Shown here: positions 17,903-26,141 of the stretch, in pieces
How the letters are laid out: every line of letters begins with the position of its first letter
Numbering within the stretch: the stretch's first letter is position 1
Assembly: GCA_934692665.1 (NCBI GenBank)
Contig: CAKUUG010000013.1
Span: 1-39,816, forward strand
Direction: 5' to 3'
Origin: an uncultured Candidatus Melainabacteria bacterium
GTDB taxonomy: Bacteria; Cyanobacteriota; Vampirovibrionia; Gastranaerophilales; Gastranaerophilaceae
Length of the DNA: 39,816 bases
The notes under the pieces: generated by a model
What the model was told of the DNA's origin: nothing
Database searches by the model: none
The model's input: only the letters and a program-made list of their open reading frames with translations
Program-made: the position numbers and the translations under genes

Positions 17903-18377
17903 AACCTGTATCTTCTTCCAAATTTCCGCTTGTTCTGGCACTAACAGCGAGTTTGTCACATCTTTCGTTAAATTCATTTGAATTGTGACCTTTTACCCAA
18001 ATGAATTCAATCTTGTGTTCTTTTTTTGCAAGCAAAAATTTCTTCCACAAATCTATATTTTTGACAGGATTTTTTGTGTTTAATTTCCAGTTTTTTTCTT
18101 GCCAACCAGCGAGCCATTTTTGGTTAATTGCATCTACTACATATTTTGAATCAGAATACAACTTTATATCACAAGGTTTTTGCAACAAATTTAAAGCATC
18201 AATTACAGCAAGAAGTTCCATTCTGTTATTTGTTGTAAATCTAAAACCTTTTGAAAATTCTTTTTTGTGAACAGTGTTGTTTTTATCGGTATACATCATT
18301 ACAATGCCATAACCTCCAAGCCCCGGATTGTTGGCACATGCACCGTCTGTATAGATTTCTACTTTTGGTAAATTCAT
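17889..18377 (-). CDS. rnhA: Ribonuclease HI
   Basis: Endonuclease that removes RNA from RNA-DNA hybrids during replication and R-loop turnover. The 162-aa length is typical. The catalytic carboxylates are all visible: D11 in IYTDGACANNPG, E54 in NNRMELLAV, D76 in YSDSKYVVDAI and D141 in NERCDKLA, with the catalytic histidine H131 in VKGHNSNE. The basic handle region (QKWLAGWQEKNWK) is present. The final about 10 residues are an extra acidic tail. The gene has a near-consensus promoter placing the transcript start at the ATG. Confidence 0.97.
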   Translation of the reverse strand: MNLPKVEIYTDGACANNPGLGGYGIVMMYTDKNNTVHKKEFSKGFRFTTNNRMELLAVIDALNLLQKPCDIKLYSDSKYVVDAINQKWLAGWQEKNWKLNTKNPVKNIDLWKKFLLAKKEHKIEFIWVKGHNSNEFNERCDKLAVSARTSGNLEEDTGFSSD

Positions 18378-18383
18378 ATAAAG

Positions 18384-18412
18384 ATAATATTAAAAAAGCG
18401 TAAATATTACAA
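18384..18412 (-). promoter_or_regulatory. rnhA promoter (leaderless arrangement)
   Basis: On the minus strand, TTGTAA (18412-18407), a 17-nt spacer and TATTAT (18389-18384) are followed by 6 nt and then the rnhA ATG (18377). No Shine-Dalgarno fits, so the mRNA probably starts at the start codon. Confidence 0.6.
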
Positions 18413-18494
18413 CATTTCTTAACAACATGTGTACAATAGTTTTTATTTGTGATTGAATGTTAAATGCGATATTTTTATCTGGAGAAATTTAACT

Positions 18495-19532
18495 ATGATT
18501 ATCATTATGGAACATGATGCAACAAAAGATCAATTAGATAAAGTTGTTAACTATATTGAAAACAAAGGTTTAAAAACACAAATAAACAATGGCGAAACGT
18601 TGAATGTTGTTGCTGTTATTGGAGACAAAACAAAATTAAACCCTGAAAACATAGCAGCAATGGAAGGTGTTAGAGAAGTAAAACACATCCAAGAACCATA
18701 CAAGCTTGTTTCACGTGTAGCTCACCCAAAAGATACTGTTATAACATTTCCGAATGGCGTAAAAATAGGTGGTCTTGAAAAACCGGTCTTGATGGTTGGC
18801 CCATGCTCGGTTGAAAAAGATTTTGAAGGTTTACTAAAAGTTGCTCAAGCAGCGAAAGAAATGGGTTGTCCATTCTTGAGAGGCGGAGCATTCAAACCAA
18901 GAACAAGCCCTTATGATTTTCAAGGTTTAGAAGAAAAAGGTTTGCAATATCTAGCACAAGCAAGAGAAAAAACAGGACTTTTAGTTGTAACTGAAGTCAT
19001 GGACACAATGGATATTTCTCTATTGTGCAAATATGCTGACGTATTGCAAGTTGGTGCAAGAAATATGCAAAACTTCAAACTCTTGAAAGCATTGGGAAGA
19101 ATTAAAAAACCCGTAATGATAAAAAGAGGTCCAGCTGCAACAATAAAAGAATTTCTTTTGGCAGCAGAATATGTTGTATCAAACGGAAACCCAAATGTAA
19201 TTCTTTGTGAAAGAGGCGTGAAAGGTTTCGATACACAATTTTCAAGAAACGTATTAGATATTGCAGCAGTTCCAATTATTAGAAAATATTCACACCTTCC
19301 AATAATTGTTGATCCATCTCATGGAACAGGAAAACGTTATTTGATAGAACCAATGGGAAAAGCAGCTCTTGTAGCCGGTGCCCATGGTTTAATGTTTGAA
19401 GTTCACCATGATCCGGATAATGCAATGTGTGATGGTGCACAAAGTTTAAATTTAGATCAATTCAGACAAGTTGCAAAATCATTAAATAAACTTATCGGAA
19501 GAATAGATTACGACAACAAAAACAGCAAATAA
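18495..19532 (+). CDS. aroF: DAHP synthase, Thermotoga type (AroF/AroA-I-beta)
   Basis: First step of the shikimate pathway: phosphoenolpyruvate plus erythrose 4-phosphate to DAHP. I place the start at 18495 (345 aa), not the ATG 42 nt upstream, because GGAGA at 18481-18485 is 9 nt before it and MIIIMEHDATKDQLDKVV matches the start of the family. The first about 70 residues are the ferredoxin-like (ACT-related) regulatory domain that mediates aromatic amino acid feedback. The barrel follows, with VGPCSVE, RGGAFKPRTSPYDFQG, QVGARNMQN, KRGPAATIKEFLLAAEY, CERGVKGFDT and DPSHGTGKR. It heads a likely operon with glyQ (15-nt gap) and two permeases. Confidence 0.95.
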   Translation: MIIIMEHDATKDQLDKVVNYIENKGLKTQINNGETLNVVAVIGDKTKLNPENIAAMEGVREVKHIQEPYKLVSRVAHPKDTVITFPNGVKIGGLEKPVLMVGPCSVEKDFEGLLKVAQAAKEMGCPFLRGGAFKPRTSPYDFQGLEEKGLQYLAQAREKTGLLVVTEVMDTMDISLLCKYADVLQVGARNMQNFKLLKALGRIKKPVMIKRGPAATIKEFLLAAEYVVSNGNPNVILCERGVKGFDTQFSRNVLDIAAVPIIRKYSHLPIIVDPSHGTGKRYLIEPMGKAALVAGAHGLMFEVHHDPDNAMCDGAQSLNLDQFRQVAKSLNKLIGRIDYDNKNSK

Positions 19533-19547
19533 ACTAAGGAAAAAATA

Positions 19548-20423
19548 ATGGCTTTAAACTTTCAAGAATTAATACTTAATTTATCAAAATATTGGTCTGA
19601 TAACGGTTGCGTTATACAACAGCCGTATGACATCGAAAAAGGTGCAAGCACAATGAATCCTGCCACTTTTTTAAGAGCTTTGGGTCCTGAGCCGTTCAAT
19701 TGTGCAATGGTAGAACCTTGCAGACGTCCGACCGATGCCAGATATGGCGAAAATCCAAATAGATTGGGTCATTATTTTCAATATCAAGTAATTTTAAAGC
19801 CAAACCCTGATAATGCACAAGATTTATATCTAAAATCTCTCAGTGCAATGGGTATTGATTTAACTAAACATGATGTACGCTTTGTTGAAGACAATTGGGA
19901 GTCACCTACTTTGGGTGCTGCCGGCGTAGGCTGGGAAGTCTGGCTTGACGGCATGGAAATTACTCAGTTTACATATTTTCAACAAGTTGGCGGGCTAGAA
20001 GTAAAACCTGTAGTGCTTGAAATTACTTATGGCCTAGAGCGTATCGCAATGTATTTGCAAAACGTAGACAGTGTTTTTGACATTCAATGGAATGAAAATT
20101 TAAAATACGGAGAAATTTATCTCCAAAACGAAATAGAACAATCAAAATACAATTTTGAATATTCTGACCCAAAAAGACTTTTTGAATTGTTTGATTTGGC
20201 TCAAGCTGAAGCAAACAGCTGTATTGAAAAAGAAATCGTACTCCCTGCTTATGATTGGGTGTTGAAGTGTTCTCATACCTTTAATTTGTTAGATGCAAGG
20301 GGAGTAATCAGTAAAGACGAAAGAATTAACTACATAAACAGAGTTCGCACACTAGCATCCAATGTTGCAAAATTATACGTACAACAAAGAGAAAAACTTG
20401 GTTTTCCTTTAATTAAAAAATAA
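19548..20423 (+). CDS. glyQ: Glycyl-tRNA synthetase alpha subunit
   Basis: Catalytic alpha chain of the tetrameric bacterial glycyl-tRNA synthetase, 291 aa as expected. Family blocks are intact: LILNLSKYWSDNGCVIQQPYD, GASTMNPATFLRALGPEP, CRRPTDARYGENPNR, HDVRFVEDNWESPTLGAAGVGWEVW and EITYGLERIAMYLQ. The partner glyS (beta subunit) does not follow, unlike in Proteobacteria and Firmicutes. Separate glyQ and glyS loci are common in cyanobacteria. It lies between aroF and the first permease, 15 and 12 nt from them. Confidence 0.97.
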   Translation: MALNFQELILNLSKYWSDNGCVIQQPYDIEKGASTMNPATFLRALGPEPFNCAMVEPCRRPTDARYGENPNRLGHYFQYQVILKPNPDNAQDLYLKSLSAMGIDLTKHDVRFVEDNWESPTLGAAGVGWEVWLDGMEITQFTYFQQVGGLEVKPVVLEITYGLERIAMYLQNVDSVFDIQWNENLKYGEIYLQNEIEQSKYNFEYSDPKRLFELFDLAQAEANSCIEKEIVLPAYDWVLKCSHTFNLLDARGVISKDERINYINRVRTLASNVAKLYVQQREKLGFPLIKK

Positions 20424-20435
20424 AAAAGGAGCAAA

Positions 20436-22040
20436 ATGGAAGAAGAAAACAACAACCTTATGCCTGATTTTGAAGGTGAAAGCAACAAAAAAGAACTTAG
20501 TATAATTTCTAAATTTGTAAGAAATTTACTAACCTTAAAAAACCCTGATAGCATGATAAAAGAAGCCAACAGCAACGGATTAAAAAAGACTCTTGGTGCG
20601 TTTGACCTCATTATATTAGGGGTTGGTGCAATCATAGGAAGCGGCATTTTTACTGTTGTCGGCATTGCAGCAAAAGGTTCAGCGACGAGCCTCGGAGCAG
20701 GTCCTGGGCTTATTGTGTCAATGATTTTAGCTTCGCTTGCTTGCATATTTTCTGCTTTATGCTATTCGGAATTTGCTTCAATGATACCTGTTGCAGGTAG
20801 TGCTTACGTATACACTTATGCAACAATGGGTGAGTTTATGGCTTGGATGATTGGCTGGATATTAATGTTAGAATATCTGGTTGCATATATTGCAGTTGTA
20901 TCTGCTTGGAGCGGATATTTTATGCAATTTATTGCAGGTTTTTCAAATTTTTTACCAAATTGGTTAATTAATCCTCCTACATATCTGATTCATGACTATT
21001 CAACAGTAGCATCAGAATTAGCTTCTAAAGGTCAAGATATTCATAGCGTAGTACCGCATATTTTTGGCGTGATTCCTTTCTGTATTAATTTACCCGGAAT
21101 ATGCATGACGTTATTAATCATGGGATTATTGATCAAAGGCATACAAGATACAACCAAAATGGCAGGCTTTATGGTTGCAATTAAACTTGGTGTTGTGTTT
21201 ATGTTTATCTTAACAGGCATGTTTTACATTAAGCCTCATAACTGGACACCTTTTGCACCAAATGGCTTGGAAGGTATCTTTATGGGTGCATTTATAATTT
21301 TCTTTGCATATATCGGTTTTGATGCTATAGCAACTGCTGCAGAAGAAACAAAAAACCCACAAAAAAACATCCCAATAGGTATTATTGGTTCTTTGGTCAT
21401 TTGCACAGTTGTTTATGTACTTGTTGCACTGGTTTTAACAGGCATGGTACCTATTTCAGAAATTGATGTACAAGCACCAATAGCATCAGCAATGGCAGGT
21501 GTTGGACAAAACTGGGTTGCAGGTTTGATTTCAATAGGTGCTCTTACAGGACTAACTTCTGTATTGTTAGTTATGATGTTAGCAGGCACAAGAATCTTAT
21601 ATTCAATGAGTAGAGATGGCTTTTTGCCTAAAATTTTGCAAACTCTACACCCAAAATTCAACACACCGCACGTGTTAACGCTTTTAGTTGGCATTATTTG
21701 TATATGCGGAATGTTTGTTTTAGATATTTCAACAGCTGCCGAACTATGTAATTTTGGTACATTTACATCATTCATTATCGTATGTGTTGCTGTTTTGATA
21801 TTGAGAAAAACACAACCCGAAAGACACAGACCGTTCAAAGTGCCTTTTTCACCATTTTTGCCTGCTGCAGGTATTATTTGTTGTGGCGGTTTAATGTTTT
21901 ATTCTATGCAATTTTTAAAAACATCCAGAGTCTTGTTTCCTGCATGGATTTTGATTGGTGTTATAATATACTTCTTATACGGATATAACAAACTAAGAAA
22001 AGCAACAAACAACGAAAATCAAGAGGACAGCAATGGTTAA
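20436..22040 (+). CDS. APC-family amino acid permease 1
   Basis: Inner-membrane amino acid transporter of the APC superfamily (cationic amino acid transporter-like), 534 aa, about 12 membrane segments. The first-helix motif DLIILGVGAIIGSGIFTVVG contains the GAIIGSGIF substrate-binding signature. The middle motif FIGFDA-type appears as FFAYIGFDAIATAAEETKNP. An extra 45-residue acidic N-terminal extension precedes the membrane domain. A GGAG ribosome-binding site is upstream. The next gene is a close paralog starting 8 nt before this stop. Substrate cannot be fixed from sequence. Confidence 0.93.
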   Translation: MEEENNNLMPDFEGESNKKELSIISKFVRNLLTLKNPDSMIKEANSNGLKKTLGAFDLIILGVGAIIGSGIFTVVGIAAKGSATSLGAGPGLIVSMILASLACIFSALCYSEFASMIPVAGSAYVYTYATMGEFMAWMIGWILMLEYLVAYIAVVSAWSGYFMQFIAGFSNFLPNWLINPPTYLIHDYSTVASELASKGQDIHSVVPHIFGVIPFCINLPGICMTLLIMGLLIKGIQDTTKMAGFMVAIKLGVVFMFILTGMFYIKPHNWTPFAPNGLEGIFMGAFIIFFAYIGFDAIATAAEETKNPQKNIPIGIIGSLVICTVVYVLVALVLTGMVPISEIDVQAPIASAMAGVGQNWVAGLISIGALTGLTSVLLVMMLAGTRILYSMSRDGFLPKILQTLHPKFNTPHVLTLLVGIICICGMFVLDISTAAELCNFGTFTSFIIVCVAVLILRKTQPERHRPFKVPFSPFLPAAGIICCGGLMFYSMQFLKTSRVLFPAWILIGVIIYFLYGYNKLRKATNNENQEDSNG

Positions 22041-23535
22041 AAATATAATCAAGAACCTTTTAACCGTGAAATCCGCTCAAGAACTACTCGATAGAGCAAG
22101 CAAAAGTTCCCTGAAAAAGACTCTAAATGCTTTTGACTTATTTATCATAGGGATTGGTGCTGTTGTCGGCACCGGAATTCTTACAATTGTCGGCACGGCC
22201 ATTCAAGGCGGACCGGAAAGCGTTGGAGCGGGGCCTGCAATTATTGTATCTATGGTATTAGCTGCGATTGCTTGCGTGTTTTCTGCTTTATGCTATTCAG
22301 AAATTGCATCTGCAATTCCTGTTTCAGGATCGGTCTATACATATTGTTACGCAACATTAGGTGAATTTATAGCATGGATTGTAGGTTGGGTCTTGATGTT
22401 GAACTATGTAATCGGCAACATCACCGTCGCAAGTAGCTGGTGCGGTTATTTGACTCAACTTTTGAAAGGCTTTTCTAAATATTTGCCTGATTTTGTTGTT
22501 AATTTTCCATTATGGCTAAGATCAGATGTACGTTCTATCTATATTATGTGCGAAAAATACGGTCTTGATGCTCACGATAAAATGCCTTTTTTGTTTGATA
22601 AAATTCCTGTTGCGCTCAATATCCCTGTTATATTGTTGACATTATTTGTAACTATTATTTTAATTAGAGGAATAAAAGAATCAACAAGATTCGCAACAGT
22701 AATGGTTTGTTTGAATTTGTTGATGATATTTTCATTTATTTTAGTTGGTGCTTTTTACGTAAAACCTGAAAACTGGATGCCTTTTGCACCAAATGGAATA
22801 AGCGGAATATTAATGGGGGCATTTATAATTTTCTTTGCATATATTGGTTTTGATGCCGTTTCTACAGCCGCAGAAGAAACAAAAAACCCACAAAAAGATT
22901 TGCCTATAGCAATCTTAGGAACGCTAAGTTTTTGTACAGTATTGTACATTCTTGTTGCACTGATATTAACAGGCATATCACCAATATCGCACATCAACCC
23001 GCAAGCCCCTATTGCGACAGCATTGCATTTAATAAATAAAGATTTTATGGCAGGTTTCATTTCCGTTGCTGCAGTTTGTGCTTTGGCTTCAGTGTTTTTA
23101 ATTTGCCAGCTTGCTTCTACAAGAATTTTGTATGCAATGAGCAGGGATAAATTCTTGCCAAGAAGCCTTAGAGCTTTGCACAAAAAATACAGAACTCCAT
23201 ATGTGCTCACATGGTGTGTAGGTATAGTAATTGTTGTCTGCAGCTTGTTTATGGATTTAAATATTTCAGCTGAATTGTGCAATTATGGAACATTTACTTC
23301 TTTTATTGCAATATGCGTTGCGGTAATTATACTTAGAAAAAAAGAACCCAGCCTAAATAGACCCTTTAGAGTTCCTTTTGTTCCATTGTTTCCAATTTTA
23401 GGAGTGATAGCTTGTTGCGGTTTAATGTTTTATTCTTTCAAACACTTAACTTCTAGTGCTATTATGTTTCCTTTGTGGATTTTTATTGGAATATTGATAT
23501 ATGCATTTTGCAGTTATAAAAATCTAAGGAAATAA
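22033..23535 (+). CDS. APC-family amino acid permease 2
   Basis: A 500-aa paralog of the upstream permease, overlapping it by 8 nt and thus translationally coupled. It has the same layout: short cytosolic N-terminus (KSAQELLDRASKSSLKKTLN), then DLFIIGIGAVVGTGILTIVG and later FFAYIGFDAVSTAAEETKNP. The first-helix motif reads GTGIL where permease 1 has GSGIF, a change in the substrate-contact segment that may alter specificity. It ends 1 nt from the convergent flagellar gene, with no terminator between. Confidence 0.93.
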   Translation: MVKNIIKNLLTVKSAQELLDRASKSSLKKTLNAFDLFIIGIGAVVGTGILTIVGTAIQGGPESVGAGPAIIVSMVLAAIACVFSALCYSEIASAIPVSGSVYTYCYATLGEFIAWIVGWVLMLNYVIGNITVASSWCGYLTQLLKGFSKYLPDFVVNFPLWLRSDVRSIYIMCEKYGLDAHDKMPFLFDKIPVALNIPVILLTLFVTIILIRGIKESTRFATVMVCLNLLMIFSFILVGAFYVKPENWMPFAPNGISGILMGAFIIFFAYIGFDAVSTAAEETKNPQKDLPIAILGTLSFCTVLYILVALILTGISPISHINPQAPIATALHLINKDFMAGFISVAAVCALASVFLICQLASTRILYAMSRDKFLPRSLRALHKKYRTPYVLTWCVGIVIVVCSLFMDLNISAELCNYGTFTSFIAICVAVIILRKKEPSLNRPFRVPFVPLFPILGVIACCGLMFYSFKHLTSSAIMFPLWIFIGILIYAFCSYKNLRK

Positions 23536-23536
23536 A

Positions 23537-23917
23537 CTAATCGTCGTCCGAAATGTTTATTGTAGACAAACCTCTAGACAAAGCTGGTTCATAAGTATGT
23601 AAGACTTTTTTTGATTTATTTACAGAAGAAAATTCTTTTTTTAATTCTTCTTGCATTGTTTTTAATAACTCTATATTGTGTTTTTCCAAATCAACCAAAT
23701 TAAGTCTTATTTTCAAAAGTTCCGCATTTTCTTTTATATTTTGTAAGTGAACTTTTTCAAATTGCATAATTTGTTTTATAAGAGCTTCTTTATCTTGAAC
23801 AGCAAAATCTACGCTATCCCATTCGTTATTAAGCATTAATTCATTAATATACTTGTTTGTTTTTAAAAATTTATCATAAAGTAATTTTATATAGTTGTAT
23901 TCAGTAATAGAGAGCAT
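23537..23917 (-). CDS. FliT/FlgN-like flagellar chaperone (probable)
   Basis: A 126-aa, mostly helical acidic protein without signal peptide or membrane span. Identification rests on position and character: it follows flaG and fliS in the same direction (start overlapping the fliS stop as TAATG), where fliT normally sits. The sequence has the long helices and N-terminal YDKFLKTNKYINELMLNNEWDSV pattern seen in FliT/FlgN-type export chaperones. FliT binds the filament cap FliD. No fliD is present here. The C-terminal 20 residues are polar and probably disordered. A hypothetical protein is the alternative. Confidence 0.55.
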   Translation of the reverse strand: MLSITEYNYIKLLYDKFLKTNKYINELMLNNEWDSVDFAVQDKEALIKQIMQFEKVHLQNIKENAELLKIRLNLVDLEKHNIELLKTMQEELKKEFSSVNKSKKVLHTYEPALSRGLSTINISDDD

Positions 23918-24387
23918 TACACTTCCTCATCATCTTCTTCGTAATCGTCAATATAGGCATCTTCATCATCATATCCATCAATAGAATCATTGTTTCGCAT
24001 TTTTGCGGCAGCTTCTTTTTTTGATATTTCTATTGCTTTTTCCCAAGTAGCTTTTAAACTTTTTAAATACCCCAAAACCTCATCAATCGGAGCAATTTCT
24101 TTTTTCATATTTGCATGAACCAATCTTCTTATAAAATATTCGTACAAAGAAGTCAATCTGGCAGCCAAATCAGGAGCAATTTCTCTATCAAGAGAATTTA
24201 TAAATTCATAAATTATATTTTGCGTAGAAATAAGATTGTTGTGTGCAGCTTCTGTATCATGCTTTTCTATTGCAATTTTTGCTTTGTTTAAAAATTGTAT
24301 TGCACCATCATATAGCATTATTAAAATCTGCTCTCTAGAGGCTGTTTCTATATTTGATTTTTGGTACTGTTTAACATATTGGTTCAT
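23917..24387 (-). CDS. fliS: Flagellin export chaperone FliS
   Basis: Cytoplasmic chaperone that binds the C-terminus of flagellin and prevents premature polymerisation. The family signature is clear: MNQYVKQYQKSNIETASREQILIMLYDGAIQFLNKAK, and later SLYEYFIRRLVHANMKKE and EVLGYLKSLKATWEKA. It is 156 aa, about 25 longer than usual because of a very acidic C-terminal tail (residues about 135-156, mostly Asp and Glu). It starts 3 nt downstream of flaG. It shows that the organism carries, or carried, a flagellar filament system. Confidence 0.93.
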   Translation of the reverse strand: MNQYVKQYQKSNIETASREQILIMLYDGAIQFLNKAKIAIEKHDTEAAHNNLISTQNIIYEFINSLDREIAPDLAARLTSLYEYFIRRLVHANMKKEIAPIDEVLGYLKSLKATWEKAIEISKKEAAAKMRNNDSIDGYDDEDAYIDDYEEDDEEV

Positions 24388-24390
24388 ATT

Positions 24391-24813
24391 TTAAAACTTC
24401 CTATTTACAATCGCTCCCTTGCCTTCAACCAGATTTTTAACGAAAATAGCAAGACTATTTGCATTGATGACTTGTACAACTTTGTTTGTTTGTTTTTCCA
24501 TTATTACAATACTATTCGAGTTTTCATTCAGCTTTAATTCATATTTATTCGTTTGAGACAAATCTATTTTATTTTCGTTGAATTTTTTTTCTTCTTCGTG
24601 TTTTTCCTCTTGATTGTCATTGTTGAAATTGTCATTATCGCCAAAACTTTGTTCATGATTTTCTTTGTCCGGATCAACTTTTTGTTCTTTTGACAGTCCA
24701 TCAACCATGCGAGTGTTAAGATTTCCGTTTGATTTCAATATTGAATTCAGTTCCGCCGAATTGGCATCTGGAAGCTGTCTGAGTTGAATTGGCGAAATTC
24801 CATCTAGTCCCAT
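24391..24813 (-). CDS. flaG: FlaG-like flagellar protein
   Basis: A 140-aa protein with a polar, disordered N-terminal 85 residues (many Asn, Asp, Glu, Lys) and a C-terminal domain of FlaG type: YELKLNENSNSIVIMEKQTNKVVQVI followed by a helix ending KNLVEGKGAIVN. FlaG proteins affect filament length; their conserved part is this C-terminal domain. It heads flaG-fliS-fliT-like, and an AAAGAAAG sequence precedes the ATG. The family's usual I-P-P/E motif is poorly kept, so the assignment leans partly on context. Confidence 0.75.
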   Translation of the reverse strand: MGLDGISPIQLRQLPDANSAELNSILKSNGNLNTRMVDGLSKEQKVDPDKENHEQSFGDNDNFNNDNQEEKHEEEKKFNENKIDLSQTNKYELKLNENSNSIVIMEKQTNKVVQVINANSLAIFVKNLVEGKGAIVNRKF

Positions 24814-24910
24814 AATATTAACTTTCTTTAAATATTATAACTTATTTCCCTTTTCTTATAATAAATTATATAATGTATTTGTAAAAAAATACAGTTTTAA
24901 AGGAAAATCG

Positions 24911-25660
24911 ATGCAAAAAATTTCAGATTTATTTATTCAAAATATCAAAAATATACCAATTTGGGCAAAACAGGTCGTTGCAAAAGAGTTAATGGAAGAT
25001 TTAAAAAACAAACTCGATGAATTTGCAGGACTTTTGCAAACAGACGATTTGTTTCAAGAAATAGCACCGAAATTAACTTTCAAAGGTAAACAAGAGCTGG
25101 ACAACAGAACAATGAATCTTTCTGACGGATACTATATTTTTATGAAAGACTTGTCAGAAGGAAACAATATTTTTGAAATCACAGTAAAAAACAACTGGAC
25201 ATTTGCTGACAGCTCAAAAATTTTCATAAAATTAAATGAATTGGAATTTTTACAAATAATAAATTCTGCAAACAACAAAAACATCGCAATTGCAATGTTT
25301 ATTGCAGGAAAATTAAAAACAGGAGAATTTATTAAAAGAATTGGAAAAATCGATGCTGTTCAACTGGAACAAGCAATCAGATACCAAAAACAACTGAATG
25401 ATGAAGGCCGCCACATCAAAATGGCAAGTGTTCTTATTAAATTGGGCTTTATTACAGACAAAGGTTTAGATAGTTTGCTTATATTAAAAGATGAAGCAAA
25501 AAAACGCCTCCCTGTTGGTGTCGGATTGTATTCGGTAAAATGCCAAACAAGCGAAGAAGAAATAGACCAAGTCTCAAGAATGCAAAGAGAAATCTCAAGA
25601 CTCGAAAATGAAAATATTATAATGAAAAAAAGGTTGAAAAAACTATTAAATATCAATTAA
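24911..25660 (+). CDS. Unknown protein with MshEN-like segment and coiled-coil tail
   Basis: A 249-aa cytosolic protein with no confident family. Residues 1-130 are unassigned alpha/beta. Residues about 140-195 (IKRIGKIDAVQLEQAIRYQ, then MASVLIKLGFITDKGLDSLL) resemble the helical repeat in the N-terminal domain of type II secretion/type IV pilus ATPases (GspE_N/MshEN), a fold that in some members binds c-di-GMP. The final 35 residues (EIDQVSRMQREISRLENENI) form a leucine-zipper coiled coil. An AGGAAA ribosome-binding site is upstream. It is divergent from flaG with about 97 nt between starts. A link to motility or pili is inference. Confidence 0.7.
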   Translation: MQKISDLFIQNIKNIPIWAKQVVAKELMEDLKNKLDEFAGLLQTDDLFQEIAPKLTFKGKQELDNRTMNLSDGYYIFMKDLSEGNNIFEITVKNNWTFADSSKIFIKLNELEFLQIINSANNKNIAIAMFIAGKLKTGEFIKRIGKIDAVQLEQAIRYQKQLNDEGRHIKMASVLIKLGFITDKGLDSLLILKDEAKKRLPVGVGLYSVKCQTSEEEIDQVSRMQREISRLENENIIMKKRLKKLLNIN

Positions 25661-25680
25661 AAAAACTAAAAATTACACAC

Positions 25681-25711
25681 AAAAATGCTGTTAAATTAAC
25701 AGCATTTTTTT
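25681..25711 (+). terminator. Intrinsic terminator
   Basis: aaaaatgctgtta (25681-25693) and taacagcattttt (25697-25709) form a 13-bp stem with a 3-nt loop and a T-run. It begins about 20 nt after the stop at 25660. Confidence 0.9.
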
Positions 25712-25759
25712 AATTTTGTAAAAAAAGTTGCAAAATATTGTTAAGAAAAAATTTTTTAG

Positions 25760-25790
25760 TTGTTTTAAATTTGCATTTTTAATATAGAAT
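25760..25790 (+). promoter_or_regulatory. Promoter of the FtsB/DivIC-like gene
   Basis: TTGTTT (25760-25765), a 17-nt spacer and TATAGA (25783-25788) end 8 nt before the ATG at 25797, with no Shine-Dalgarno. Candidate leaderless transcript. Confidence 0.5.
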
Positions 25791-25796
25791 TGTCTT

Positions 25797-26141
25797 ATGG
25801 CTAGTGCAAATTATATGAATTTAAAAACAAGAATTCAAAAGCAACAAAAAAAGAAAAACAGGAGAGTTAGGGTTTATCATTCTTTTTTAACTATAGTGTT
25901 GCTTTTAGTGATTTTTCAGATTAGCTACAGTGCTTTATTGAATTTTGCCAAAATTGTTGTTTATCAGGCAAAAATTGCCAAAGCACAAGAACTGTTTAAC
26001 AAAGCGGAATCTAGAAATAAATATTTAAAAAATGAAATAAAAAATTTCTCTTCAATGAAAAAAGTTGAAGCAATTGCACGTAACAACCTGAAAATGGCTG
26101 CAAAAGATGAAGTTTTGATTATCATAAATCAACCGCAATAA
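25797..26141 (+). CDS. FtsB/DivIC-like septum formation initiator
   Basis: Small bitopic membrane protein (114 aa) of the DivIC/FtsB type that links division proteins at the septum. It has a basic cytosolic N-terminus (KKKNRRVRVYHS), one membrane helix at about residues 28-52 (FLTIVLLLVIFQISYSALL), a coiled-coil segment (about 60-90) and the family C-terminal motif KVEAIARNNLKMAAKDEVLII. The layout and closing motif fit PF04977. It stands alone with its own promoter. FtsL-type division proteins share the layout, so the exact name is left open. Confidence 0.75.
   Translation: MASANYMNLKTRIQKQQKKKNRRVRVYHSFLTIVLLLVIFQISYSALLNFAKIVVYQAKIAKAQELFNKAESRNKYLKNEIKNFSSMKKVEAIARNNLKMAAKDEVLIIINQPQ

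Noticed and set aside
18453..18494. Upstream ATG giving DAHP synthase 14 extra residues
   Set aside because: The internal ATG at 18495 has a well-placed GGAGA and matches the family N-terminus; the extension does not.
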